Source: Betaproteobacteria bacterium (GTDB lineage Bacteria; Pseudomonadota; Gammaproteobacteria; Burkholderiales; CAIKXV01). Taken from it: a stretch of 64,000 bases of DNA. Below, piece after piece: positions 44,046-52,088 of this stretch (its first letter is position 1; the number at the start of each line of letters is the position of its first letter). Location of the stretch: contig JAJTHE010000037.1 of the NCBI GenBank assembly GCA_021298815.1, forward strand, positions 62,001-126,000, in the 5' to 3' direction. The notes below the pieces were generated by a model that had not been told where the DNA came from, searched no databases, and saw only the letters and a list, made by a program, of their open reading frames with translations. The translations under genes were made by a program, and so were the position numbers.

Positions 44046-44903
44046 TCAGGCCCGGCCGGTCGCCTTCGCCATCAGCGCCAGGAACAGTTCCGCGATCCGC
44101 GGCTCCTTGCTGCGCCACTCGGCCGGGTTCCAGTCGTTCAGCAGGTTGTCGTCCGGGTGCTTCTCGACCACGTCGTCGTGCAGCACCGCGTCGGGCAGCA
44201 GCGAGGCCGCCTTGCGCGCGGTCACCGGCGTGTGCACCTTGTCGTTGCCGGCGATCAGGCAGACCGGCATCTTCAGGTTGCGCAGCTGTTCCTCGGTGGC
44301 GCCGACGATCGGCAGCGTGGCCGCCGCCAGGAAGTTGTCGCGCCAGAGGTCCATCACGCGGATGAATTCGGCCGGGTCCATCGCCATCAGCCGCCCGCGG
44401 TTGGACGCACGGGCCGCGATGCATTCCTTGAAATGCTCCGATTCGCAGACCGCCGCCATGCCGCCGGCCTTCGCCATCTCGGCGAACTGCTCGTAGTACT
44501 GGCGCGCGAGCTTCTGCACCGCGTGCTGGCCACCGGTCAGGCGCCACAGCAGAAGGCCGCTGACCGCTTCCGGATGGCGCAGCGCGAACAGGATCGCCAG
44601 CCGCGCACCGGCCGAGGAGCCGCCGACGAACAGCGGCAGCGCGCCGAGCTGGCCGGCCAGCACATGCAGGTCGTCGGCCCAGATCTCGTGTTCCGAGCCG
44701 ATGCCCTCGATGCCGACCTCGGATGCGCCGCAGTTGCGCCGGTCGTGCAACAGCACGCGGTAGCCATCCTGCGCCAGCCGTTTCGACAGCGGGATGAGCT
44801 CATGGTACGAGCGGCGGCTGCCCGGGGTCAGCGCGATCCAGGGACCTTCGCTGCCGATGACTTCGTAGTTGAGGATGACGCCGCGGACGAGGGCCTCGGG
44901 CAT
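44046..44903 (-). CDS. Alpha/beta hydrolase
   Basis: A 285-residue alpha/beta hydrolase without signal peptide. The nucleophile is Ser97 in VGGSSAGARLA. LTPGSRRSYHELIPLSKRLA marks the oxyanion region and RVLLHDRRNCGAS the strand-4 turn. A likely acid lies in LIAGNDKVHTP, and the terminal His is in VEKHPDDN. It is the fourth gene in a run Bug no. 14, Bug no. 13, cupin, hydrolase, acyl-CoA dehydrogenase; ester or C-C bond cleavage of an imported acid is plausible. Confidence 0.85.
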   Translation of the reverse strand: MPEALVRGVILNYEVIGSEGPWIALTPGSRRSYHELIPLSKRLAQDGYRVLLHDRRNCGASEVGIEGIGSEHEIWADDLHVLAGQLGALPLFVGGSSAGARLAILFALRHPEAVSGLLLWRLTGGQHAVQKLARQYYEQFAEMAKAGGMAAVCESEHFKECIAARASNRGRLMAMDPAEFIRVMDLWRDNFLAAATLPIVGATEEQLRNLKMPVCLIAGNDKVHTPVTARKAASLLPDAVLHDDVVEKHPDDNLLNDWNPAEWRSKEPRIAELFLALMAKATGRA

Positions 44904-44963
44904 TTGTGTTTCTCCGGTGTGTTGACTGGGATGCTGTGGCGGGTGCGGTTCGGCGACGCGCGG

Positions 44964-45440
44964 TCAGCCGTGCGCCTCGAGCCGCTTGCCGCCCACGGTG
45001 ACCGGCTTGGCCGACACCAGCACGAAGGCGATCAGGCACGGCTCGGTGCCGCGGTTCACCCAGTTGTGGATCGTACCGCGCTGGATCAGCACGTCGCCGG
45101 CCTTCAGCGTCACGGTCTCGCCGTCCAGTTCCATGTCGATCGACCCGGACATCACCACCGCGTAGTCGACCGAGTCGGTGCGGTGCCGGCGCGGCACCAC
45201 GCCCGGCTCGTAGCGCACGATGCGGAACACGGTGCCGTTGTCGAGCGTGGTGTCCATCGGACGCAGGCTGCCGTCCTCGTCGCCGTCGTTGTCGACCGGG
45301 AAGGTATCGGTCGACCAGACCACGGCCGCCTCGATGCCCTGGCGCCGCGACAGCACGTTCTTCGCGATCTCGTCGATGCGCACCACGGCCTTGCCCTGTG
45401 CATCATGGCCGGTGACGACCCGGCGTACCTTCAGGTTCAT
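44964..45440 (-). CDS. Cupin-domain protein
   Basis: A 158-residue single cupin. Motif 1 is partly degenerate (RYEPGVVPRRHRTDSVDYAVVMSG, with one clear His), and motif 2 is AGDVLIQRGTIHNWVN. It could bind a metal for dioxygenase or isomerase chemistry or act as a ligand sensor. It lies 34 bases downstream of Bug no. 13 and 60 bases ahead of the hydrolase in the same unit. Confidence 0.82.
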   Translation of the reverse strand: MNLKVRRVVTGHDAQGKAVVRIDEIAKNVLSRRQGIEAAVVWSTDTFPVDNDGDEDGSLRPMDTTLDNGTVFRIVRYEPGVVPRRHRTDSVDYAVVMSGSIDMELDGETVTLKAGDVLIQRGTIHNWVNRGTEPCLIAFVLVSAKPVTVGGKRLEAHG

Positions 45441-45474
45441 GCGTCCTCCCCTCGTTCTGTATGGTGGCTGCGGA

Positions 45475-46446
45475 TCACTGCGGCTCGATCTTCGCCGCCT
45501 TCACCAGCTCGGCGTACTTGCGGATCTGCTCCGCCAGCTCGGCCCGGAACTCGGCCGGCGTGTTGCCCACCGGATCGAGCATCATCTTCGCATAGCGCTC
45601 TCGCACCTCGGCGACGCCCAGCGCCTTCTGCACTTCGGCATGCAGCCGGTTCACGATCGCGGCCGGCGTTCGCGCCGGGGCGAACAGGCCATACCAGCCG
45701 CCGTCGAGCACCACGCCCTCGACGCCGGCCTCGGCCATCACCGGCACGTCCGGCAGCTCGGACCAGCGCTTCGCGCCCGCGAACGCGATCGGACGCAGCT
45801 TGCCCGAGCGGATGTGCGGCATCGACAGCGGCGGCGTCACGAACATCATCTGGATATGGCCACCGATCAGGTCGGCGATCGCCGGTCCCGCACCCTTGTA
45901 TGGTGCATGCGTGACGCTGATGCCGGCACGCGTGGTGAACATCTCGGTGGCCAGGTGCAGGGCGTTGCCGAAGCCGGGCGTGCCGTAGGTGAGCTGCCTG
46001 CCCGGCGTCTTCGCCAGCGCGATCAGCTCCTTCACCGACTTCACCGGCAGCGTCGGGTTCACCACCAGGATGTAGCCCGGGCCGGTCACGACCGCCGTGA
46101 CCGGCTCGAGGTCCTTCTGCACGTCGAACGGCATCTTGCGGTACAGGCTGGGATTGATCGCGATCGAGGTCGAGACCATCAGCAGGGTGTAGCCGTCGGG
46201 ATCCGCCCGCGCCACGGCCTCGGTGCCCGGCAGGCCGTTGGCACCCGGACGGTTCTCGACCAGGACCGGCTGCCCCATCTGCGCCTGCAGCTGCTGGGCG
46301 AGGATGCGCGCGGCCGCGTCGGGTGCGCCCGCGGCGAACGGCACGATCATGCGGATCGGCTTCGCCGGCCAGGCCTGTGCCATCGCGAGCGCCGGGCACA
46401 GCAGCACGCCCGATGCACACGCCAGGGATACGAAGAGCTTCATCAT
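45475..46446 (-). CDS. Bug/TctC periplasmic solute-binding protein (no. 13)
   Basis: A 323-residue protein; two ATG codons occur at the start, and GGAGG lies eight bases before the first (46446). Signal peptide: MMKLFVSLACASGV to AMAQ. Landmarks are RMIVPFAAGAPDAAAR (AGA in place of PGG), PVLVENRPGANGLPG and VTHAPYKGAGPAIADLIGG. It lies 20 bases after Bug no. 14; the two share an operon but little loop identity. Confidence 0.92.
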   Translation of the reverse strand: MMKLFVSLACASGVLLCPALAMAQAWPAKPIRMIVPFAAGAPDAAARILAQQLQAQMGQPVLVENRPGANGLPGTEAVARADPDGYTLLMVSTSIAINPSLYRKMPFDVQKDLEPVTAVVTGPGYILVVNPTLPVKSVKELIALAKTPGRQLTYGTPGFGNALHLATEMFTTRAGISVTHAPYKGAGPAIADLIGGHIQMMFVTPPLSMPHIRSGKLRPIAFAGAKRWSELPDVPVMAEAGVEGVVLDGGWYGLFAPARTPAAIVNRLHAEVQKALGVAEVRERYAKMMLDPVGNTPAEFRAELAEQIRKYAELVKAAKIEPQ

Positions 46447-46466
46447 TCGAACATCCTCCCCAGGGT

Positions 46467-47516
46467 TCAACTGGCCGGCTTGAGTCCGGCGTCGCGGATC
46501 AGCCGCCCCCACTTCTCGTGCTCCAGGCGCACCTTCGCCGCGAACTCGGGCGCGGTCATCACCATCGGATCGACGTTCTGCGTCGCGTAGAACTCCCTCA
46601 CGTCGGGCAGCGAAAGCACCTTCGTGATCAGCGCGTTCATGCGGTCGGCCAGCTCGCGCGGGATGGCCGCGGGACCGAAGATCCCCTGGAACCCGGTGTA
46701 TTCGTAGTCGGCAACCCCGGCCTGCGCGATGGTCGGCAGCTCCGGCATCACGCTGCTGCGTTCGCGCCCGGTCGTGGCCAGCGCGCGCAGCTTGCCGGTC
46801 TTGACGTGCGGCGCCATCACGATCGCCGAGAAGATCATCATCTCGATGCGGCCGGAGAGCAGGTCGGACACCATCGCGCTCGCGTTCGCATACGGGACGT
46901 GGGTGGCCTGGAAGCCGGCACGCACCCTGAACAGCTCCGTCGCAAGATGGAATCCGGTGCCATGGCCGGGCGACCCGAAGCTGATCGACCCGGGCTTGCG
47001 CTTCGCAAGGGCGACGAGTTCGCCGACCGACTTCACCGGCATCGACGGATGCACCACCAGCAGCGCCGAGAACTGTCCCATCGGCGCGATCGGCAGCAGG
47101 TCGCGCAGCACGTCGATCGGCATCTTCGGATGGATATGCGGATTGACGGTGATCGACGAACCGGGGCCGCTGAACACGGTGTAGCCGTCGGGCGCGGCCT
47201 TGGACACCATCTCCATCGCGATGTTGCCGGCCGCACCGGGACGGTTGTCGACCAGCACCTGCTGCCCGGCCACCTCCGACAGGCGCTGTGCGAGCGGCCG
47301 CGCGAGCGAGTCGCTGTTGCTGCCAGGCGAGAAGCCGATGATCATCCGGATCGGTTTCGCCGGGAACGGCGCGGCCGGCGTGGCCTGGCCGAATGCCGCG
47401 GCAGGCACCGCGCAGGCGACCATGGCCACGCACGCCCGCGCCAGGCGTGCCCCCTGCGCCGTGGTTCGAACGGCGCGCGGCCGGACCCCGTCCCGCTCGA
47501 TCGAGCTGGTACGCAT
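46467..47516 (-). CDS. Bug/TctC-like periplasmic solute-binding protein (no. 14, atypical loop)
   Basis: A 349-residue protein with AGGAGGAG ahead of its ATG at 47516 and a signal peptide ending AAFGQ. Landmarks are IRMIIGFSPGSNSDSLAR and VLVDNRPGAAGNIAMEM. The usual YKG loop reads THVPYANASAMVSDLL, so substrate contacts are probably different. It is the first gene of the - strand unit running to the methyltransferase-HNH gene and is divergent from the macrodomain-like gene. Confidence 0.9.
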   Translation of the reverse strand: MRTSSIERDGVRPRAVRTTAQGARLARACVAMVACAVPAAAFGQATPAAPFPAKPIRMIIGFSPGSNSDSLARPLAQRLSEVAGQQVLVDNRPGAAGNIAMEMVSKAAPDGYTVFSGPGSSITVNPHIHPKMPIDVLRDLLPIAPMGQFSALLVVHPSMPVKSVGELVALAKRKPGSISFGSPGHGTGFHLATELFRVRAGFQATHVPYANASAMVSDLLSGRIEMMIFSAIVMAPHVKTGKLRALATTGRERSSVMPELPTIAQAGVADYEYTGFQGIFGPAAIPRELADRMNALITKVLSLPDVREFYATQNVDPMVMTAPEFAAKVRLEHEKWGRLIRDAGLKPAS

Positions 47517-47698
47517 GCATCTCCTCCTTCATCTGGCGTCTGCCGCGCCGGTGGCGATCCGGTCGGACGAGGTCCGTCGGTCGTCTTGTCGAACGATGCG
47601 ATCAGGTTACAGCAGGCCGCGGCGGCTGGCAAAGCAGCCCGGAAAGTACACTCCCGGCGGGCATGAACGCCCCGTCGACGCACGGAAAGCGACAGGAC

Positions 47699-48736
47699 AT
47701 GGACTGGTTCGAAAGCCTCACCGGATTCAGGGAATCGACCTACCGCGAGACACAGGCGAGGCTGGAATCCGACGGCCATGCCCTGCGCTCGCGCGTGAAC
47801 GGCGCTTCGTACGGCATCGGGACCCTCGAACTGGTGTCGCTCGAGGCACTGCGCGATCGGACGCGCCGGCCGACCCAGGTGCAGCCGCGGTCGGGCCGCC
47901 TGTCGGTGGGCATCGTCGAGGGCGATGTGCGCGCCCTGCACCGGTCGCCCGAGAACGCGGGCGCGCTGTTCCAGGTCGCGTCCCAGTTCAACCTGCTGGA
48001 GATGGTCGGTCCCCGGGTGACGCCCGAACACGGCGTGGCCATCTACGCCGACGATCGTACCCAGGGCCCAGCCTGCGCGATCGCCGCCGGCGCGGCGACG
48101 ATCTACCGCAACTACTTCGCGCCGGTCGGCGACCAGGTCGGGCAGACGCACGACCGCCAGCTGGACGGACTTGCGCCGCTGGGCGACGCGCTCGCGGCCG
48201 GCACCGGCCTGCCCGTGGACGCGCTCTGGAAGATGCAGAACGGCTACGCGCTCTGCTCGCGCGAGGGCCTGGACGCGATCGCCCGGCACCTGTCGACGCT
48301 CGACCACGCAGGCATGGACGCACTGCGCGGCAGGCTCTGCATCGGGCTTCACCACGATGTCGAGGTCACCGACATGCCGCTCGCAGCGGGTGCCACAGGC
48401 GCACGACCGGTCGTGTCTCAGGCGTTCTGTTCGGCACTTCCGGTCGCCTATGGAGGCGTGCCGCAGCCGCACTGGAAGGCGTTCGCAACCCTGGTCCTGG
48501 AGGCTGCGTACGAGGCGACGCTATGCGCGGCGATCGCACGGGCGCAGTCCGGCGCGTCGAACCGATTGCTGCTCACCGCGCTCGGAGGCGGCGTGTTCGG
48601 GAACGACGAGGCATGGATCCATCACGCGATCCTTCGTGCGCTGCGGATGTTCGAGCACCATGCACTCGACGTGAAGCTGGTGTCCTTTGCAGAACCGGCC
48701 ACGTGGATGAAGGAGACCGTCGCGGCGTTCGACTGA
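47699..48736 (+). CDS. Macrodomain-like protein of unknown function
   Basis: About 345 residues from the ATG at 47699 (MDWFESLTGF); an ATG at 47663 is in frame. The central part reads like an ADP-ribose-binding macrodomain: LSVGIVEGDVRAL (70-80), then FQVASQFNLLEM (91-102), and a late LLLTALGGGVFGND (290-303) resembling the phosphate loop. TQGPACAIAAGAATIYRNYF (121-140) is a strongly conserved-looking insertion I cannot place. The neighbouring gene encodes a dual-specificity phosphatase. ADP-ribose or a derivative as ligand is inference. Confidence 0.6.
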   Translation: MDWFESLTGFRESTYRETQARLESDGHALRSRVNGASYGIGTLELVSLEALRDRTRRPTQVQPRSGRLSVGIVEGDVRALHRSPENAGALFQVASQFNLLEMVGPRVTPEHGVAIYADDRTQGPACAIAAGAATIYRNYFAPVGDQVGQTHDRQLDGLAPLGDALAAGTGLPVDALWKMQNGYALCSREGLDAIARHLSTLDHAGMDALRGRLCIGLHHDVEVTDMPLAAGATGARPVVSQAFCSALPVAYGGVPQPHWKAFATLVLEAAYEATLCAAIARAQSGASNRLLLTALGGGVFGNDEAWIHHAILRALRMFEHHALDVKLVSFAEPATWMKETVAAFD

Positions 48737-48756
48737 ACGCCCAGACCCCGTCGTCC

Positions 48757-49314
48757 TCAGCGAATCGTGCCGGGCTCGAGCGCCAGGACATGGCGCGCCT
48801 GCTCGTCGTTCTCGATCGCGCCTTCGCGTGCTGCGCGCACATGCCGGATGGCATCGGCCGGTGGCGTCCCGGTGTCCACCAGGATGCGCGCGGCCACCGT
48901 GCCCGCGCGGCCGAGCCCGCCACGGCAATGCACGACCACGCGCCCGCCACCGACCAGCAGTCCACACAGTCCGCTTCCGACCCTCGCCCAGCCGGATTCG
49001 AAGCGTGCATCGGGCGCCCTGGTGTCGGTGATCGGCAGGTGATGCCAGTCGAGACCCCGTGCCTTCACGCCGGGGCCCAGGCCGGTGACCTTGAACTCGC
49101 GGAACTCCTCGTCTTCGATCAGCGTGACCACCGCCTTCGCGCCCCAGGCAGCGATTTCGCCGAGGTCGCGGTCGAGGTCGCGGTCCCAGAAGAATCCCGC
49201 GTGGCTCGGCGCCTTCTTGCCCGGGCAGAACGTGATGCCGAGCACGCCGCCGCGGCTGCCGACCGGCAGCGGGTCGATGCGAAGGGGATGCGTGAGGCTG
49301 GTCCTGGTCTGCAT
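48757..49314 (-). CDS. Dual-specificity/tyrosine phosphatase-like protein
   Basis: A 185-residue cysteine phosphatase. The P-loop is Cys130-x5-Arg136 in VVHCRGGLGRAGTVAA, and Asp97 (LPITDTRAPD) is the probable general acid. VRAAREGAIENDEQARHV after the P-loop resembles the CDKN3-like group. The ATG at 49314 (MQTRTSLTHP) is preferred over an extended frame to 49455. It converges on the macrodomain-like gene with 20 bases between stops. Confidence 0.85.
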   Translation of the reverse strand: MQTRTSLTHPLRIDPLPVGSRGGVLGITFCPGKKAPSHAGFFWDRDLDRDLGEIAAWGAKAVVTLIEDEEFREFKVTGLGPGVKARGLDWHHLPITDTRAPDARFESGWARVGSGLCGLLVGGGRVVVHCRGGLGRAGTVAARILVDTGTPPADAIRHVRAAREGAIENDEQARHVLALEPGTIR

Positions 49315-49465
49315 GGTCGACGATCGCCCGTTCGTTGCCGGTTCAGGAAGTGCGCGCATGATGCCAGTACCCGGTTGGCCGGGGCACGCTCGTCCGGTAC
49401 AGTGAAGCACAGCCTCCGGTCTATGCCTGCCGCACGGGTGATCGACCGGAACCACAGAGGATCGA

Positions 49466-50434
49466 ATGCACCACGCCCGCCCCCGCCTGCTCTGCCTGCT
49501 GGCGATAGCCGTCGCCGCGCCACTGCTTCAGGCGCAGTCGTATCCGCAACGCCCGGTGCGCTTCATCGTGCCCTTCGCGCCCGGCGGCACCAGCGACATC
49601 GTCGGCAGGCTGATGGGTACGGCCCTGGGGGACGAGCTCGGGCAGACCTTCGTCATCGACAACCGCGCCGGTGCCGGGGCCACCATCGGCACGGCGATCG
49701 TCGCGCGGGCGCCCGCGGACGGTTACACGCTGCTGGTCAGCCATTCGGGCATGGCGATCAACGAGACGCTGTACGCGAAGCTGCCCTACCGGGCGCTGGT
49801 CGACTTCGCGCCGATCTCGCTGGTGGGCGTGGCGCCGTCGGCAGTGGTGGTGAACAACGCCCTGCCGGTGAAGAACATGGTCGACCTGGTCACGCTCGCC
49901 AGGAAGGATCCGGGAAAGCTCACCTACGGCTCGGCCGGCATCGGCAGCGTGGGCCACCTGTCGGTGGCGCTGCTCGAGTACGTCGCCGGCGTGCAGTTCA
50001 GCCACGTGCCGTACAAGGGCGGGGCACCTTCGGTGCTCGCGACGATGACCGGCGAGGTGAACTTCTCGATCCCGACGCTGCCGAGCGCGACGCCGCAGGT
50101 GAAGGCCGGCAAGCTGCGCATGATCGCGGTGACCACCGCGAAGCGCTCGAGCGTCGTACCCGACGTGCCGACGGTGATGGAGTCCGGCGTGCCGAAGTAC
50201 GTGTACGAGGTCTGGCACGCGCTGTTCGCGCCCGCGAACACACCGAAGCCGATCCTCGACCGGCTGTCGCAGGCGACACGGAAGGTGATGGAAGGCGCCG
50301 AGCTGCGCGCGCAGCTGCGCGCGCAGGGCATCGAGCCCTCGCCTTCCAGCCCCGCCCAGCTCGAGCGGCTGCTGCGCGACGACATCGCCATCTGGGCGGC
50401 GACGATCAAGGCTGCGGGAATCCCGATCAACTGA
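49466..50434 (+). CDS. Bug/TctC periplasmic solute-binding protein (no. 15)
   Basis: A 322-residue protein with a signal peptide ending LLQAQ. Landmarks are VRFIVPFAPGGTSDIVG, FVIDNRAGAGATIG and FSHVPYKGGAPSVLATM. It lies 58 bases upstream of a tricarballylate dehydrogenase-like gene, so a tricarboxylate ligand is the best functional guess among all Bug genes here. Confidence 0.92.
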   Translation: MHHARPRLLCLLAIAVAAPLLQAQSYPQRPVRFIVPFAPGGTSDIVGRLMGTALGDELGQTFVIDNRAGAGATIGTAIVARAPADGYTLLVSHSGMAINETLYAKLPYRALVDFAPISLVGVAPSAVVVNNALPVKNMVDLVTLARKDPGKLTYGSAGIGSVGHLSVALLEYVAGVQFSHVPYKGGAPSVLATMTGEVNFSIPTLPSATPQVKAGKLRMIAVTTAKRSSVVPDVPTVMESGVPKYVYEVWHALFAPANTPKPILDRLSQATRKVMEGAELRAQLRAQGIEPSPSSPAQLERLLRDDIAIWAATIKAAGIPIN

Positions 50435-50492
50435 TCGGCAGCGGCATTGCAGCGCCCAGGCAACTCGAACGGATCAGGGGACGGAAGGCTCG

Positions 50493-52004
50493 ATGGGAAC
50501 GGACACACGGCAGGTCGTGGTGGTGGGGGCGGGGAACGCCGCATCGTGCGCAGCGCTGGCGGCACGCGAGTCGGGGGCGGACGTGGTAATGCTCGAGAGC
50601 GCCCCGCTCGAGGACTGCGGCGGCAACAGCCGCTACGCCGCGGGCTCGATGCGCATCACCTTCGACGGCGTCGACGACCTCGCGCAGGTGATCGACCTCA
50701 CCGACGAAGAGAAGTCGCTGCACGACTTCGGCCGCTACACCCGCGAGAACTACTTCGATGACATGGCGCGCATCACGCAGTACCAGAGCGACCCGGAACT
50801 GTGCGAAGTGCTGATCTCGAACAGCTTCGACACCGCGCGCTGGCTGAGCGGCAAGGGCGTGCGCTTCCAGGCGAGCTACGGCAACCAGTCGCACCCGGTC
50901 GACGGCAAGCGCCGCAAGTTCTGGGGCGGGCTTGCGGTCGAGGCCTGGGGCGGTGGACCCGGGCTGGTCGAGGCCGAGCACAAGGCGTGCGCGCGCGAAG
51001 GCATCCGGATCCGCTACGACACCCCGGCCACCGGCCTGGTCGTCGGCGACGATGGCGTGGTCACCGGCGTGAAGGTGCGAAGTGGCGGCCGGGCCGAGGT
51101 GGTCACGGCGGGGGCGGTCGTGCTCGCCTGCGGCGGCTTCGAGTCGAGCAGCGAGATGCGTGCCCGCTACCTCGGGCCCGGGTGGGACCTCGCGAAGGTA
51201 CGCGGCACCCGTTACAACACCGGCACCGGGCTGCAGATGGCGCTGGACGCAGGTGCGATGCCCTACGGCCACTGGTCCGGTTGCCACGCGGTCGGCTGGG
51301 ACCAGAACGCACCGCCGTTCGGCGACCTGGCGGTGGGCGACCAGTACCAGAAGCACGGCTATCCCTGGGGCATCATGGTCAACGCGAACGGCCGGCGCTT
51401 CCTCGACGAAGGCGCGGACTTCCGCAACTTCACCTATGCGCGCTATGGCCGCCGCATCCTCGAGCAGCCGGGCATGTTTGCCTGGCAGATCTTCGACAAC
51501 AAGGTGATCCCGCAACTGCGCAGCGAATACCGCATCCGGCAGGTGACCAAGGTGCGCGCCGACACGCTCGAGGAACTGGTAGCGAAGCTGGAGGGCGTCG
51601 ACGCGAAGGCCTGCCTGCAGGAAATCCTCGCCTACAACCGGGCGGTACGCACCGACATCGCGCTCAACATGGCGATCCGCGACGGCCGCCGCACCGAGGG
51701 CCTGCCGGTCGACAAGACCAACTGGGCGGACACCATCGACCAGCCGCCGTTCGAGGCGTACGCAGTGACCTGCGGCATCACGTTCAGCTTCGGGGGCGTG
51801 AAGGTGAGCACCTCGGCCGAGGTGGAGGACACCACCGGGCATGCGATCCCGGGGCTGTTCGCCGCGGGTGAGATAGTCGGCGGCATCTTCTATCACAACT
51901 ATCCCGGCGGCACGGGGCTCGCATCGGGCGCGGTGTTCGGGCGCATCGCGGGCGCGAGTGCCGGCGCCTACGTGGCAGGCATGCACGGCAAGGGCCACGC
52001 GTAG
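50493..52004 (+). CDS. tcuA: FAD-dependent tricarballylate dehydrogenase-like flavoprotein (TcuA-like)
   Basis: A 503-residue flavoprotein of the fumarate reductase/TcuA group. The dinucleotide motif VVVVGAGNAASCAAL (8-22), GGNSRYAAGSMRI, ACGGFESSSEMR and the C-terminal GIFYHNYPGGTGLASGAVFGR fit TcuA, which oxidises tricarballylate to cis-aconitate. No TcuB iron-sulfur partner or TcuC transporter is adjacent; instead a Bug gene precedes it. A different polycarboxylate substrate remains possible. Confidence 0.8.
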   Translation: MGTDTRQVVVVGAGNAASCAALAARESGADVVMLESAPLEDCGGNSRYAAGSMRITFDGVDDLAQVIDLTDEEKSLHDFGRYTRENYFDDMARITQYQSDPELCEVLISNSFDTARWLSGKGVRFQASYGNQSHPVDGKRRKFWGGLAVEAWGGGPGLVEAEHKACAREGIRIRYDTPATGLVVGDDGVVTGVKVRSGGRAEVVTAGAVVLACGGFESSSEMRARYLGPGWDLAKVRGTRYNTGTGLQMALDAGAMPYGHWSGCHAVGWDQNAPPFGDLAVGDQYQKHGYPWGIMVNANGRRFLDEGADFRNFTYARYGRRILEQPGMFAWQIFDNKVIPQLRSEYRIRQVTKVRADTLEELVAKLEGVDAKACLQEILAYNRAVRTDIALNMAIRDGRRTEGLPVDKTNWADTIDQPPFEAYAVTCGITFSFGGVKVSTSAEVEDTTGHAIPGLFAAGEIVGGIFYHNYPGGTGLASGAVFGRIAGASAGAYVAGMHGKGHA

Positions 52005-52036
52005 TCGGGACAGGCGTTCGCGCCGCCTTGCCCCCA

Positions 52037-52072
52037 CGACCCCGCCGCCGGCATTCCCGGCGTGCGGGGTCG
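52037..52072. terminator. Strong bidirectional hairpin between convergent genes
   Basis: A 15-bp stem with a single bulged T (CGACCCCGC / GCGGGGTCG outer arms, CGCCGG / CCGGCG inner arms) and a five-base loop lies between the stops of the tcuA-like gene (52004) and the PhoD-type gene (52089). No T-tract follows, but position and stability suggest a shared terminator. Confidence 0.5.
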
Positions 52073-52088
52073 ACAACGTGTTGCCGGG

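Noticed and set aside
45475-47532. A 685-codon frame suggesting a fusion of Bug no. 13 with an upstream domain
   Set aside because: The upstream half is the out-of-frame image of Bug no. 14. Bug no. 13 has its own ribosome site, ATG and signal peptide at 46446.
49158-49190. A 12-base tandem repeat (gaggtcgcggtc twice)
   Set aside because: It lies inside the phosphatase gene and encodes a D-R-D-L repeat; two copies only, with no sign of a regulatory or mobile role.
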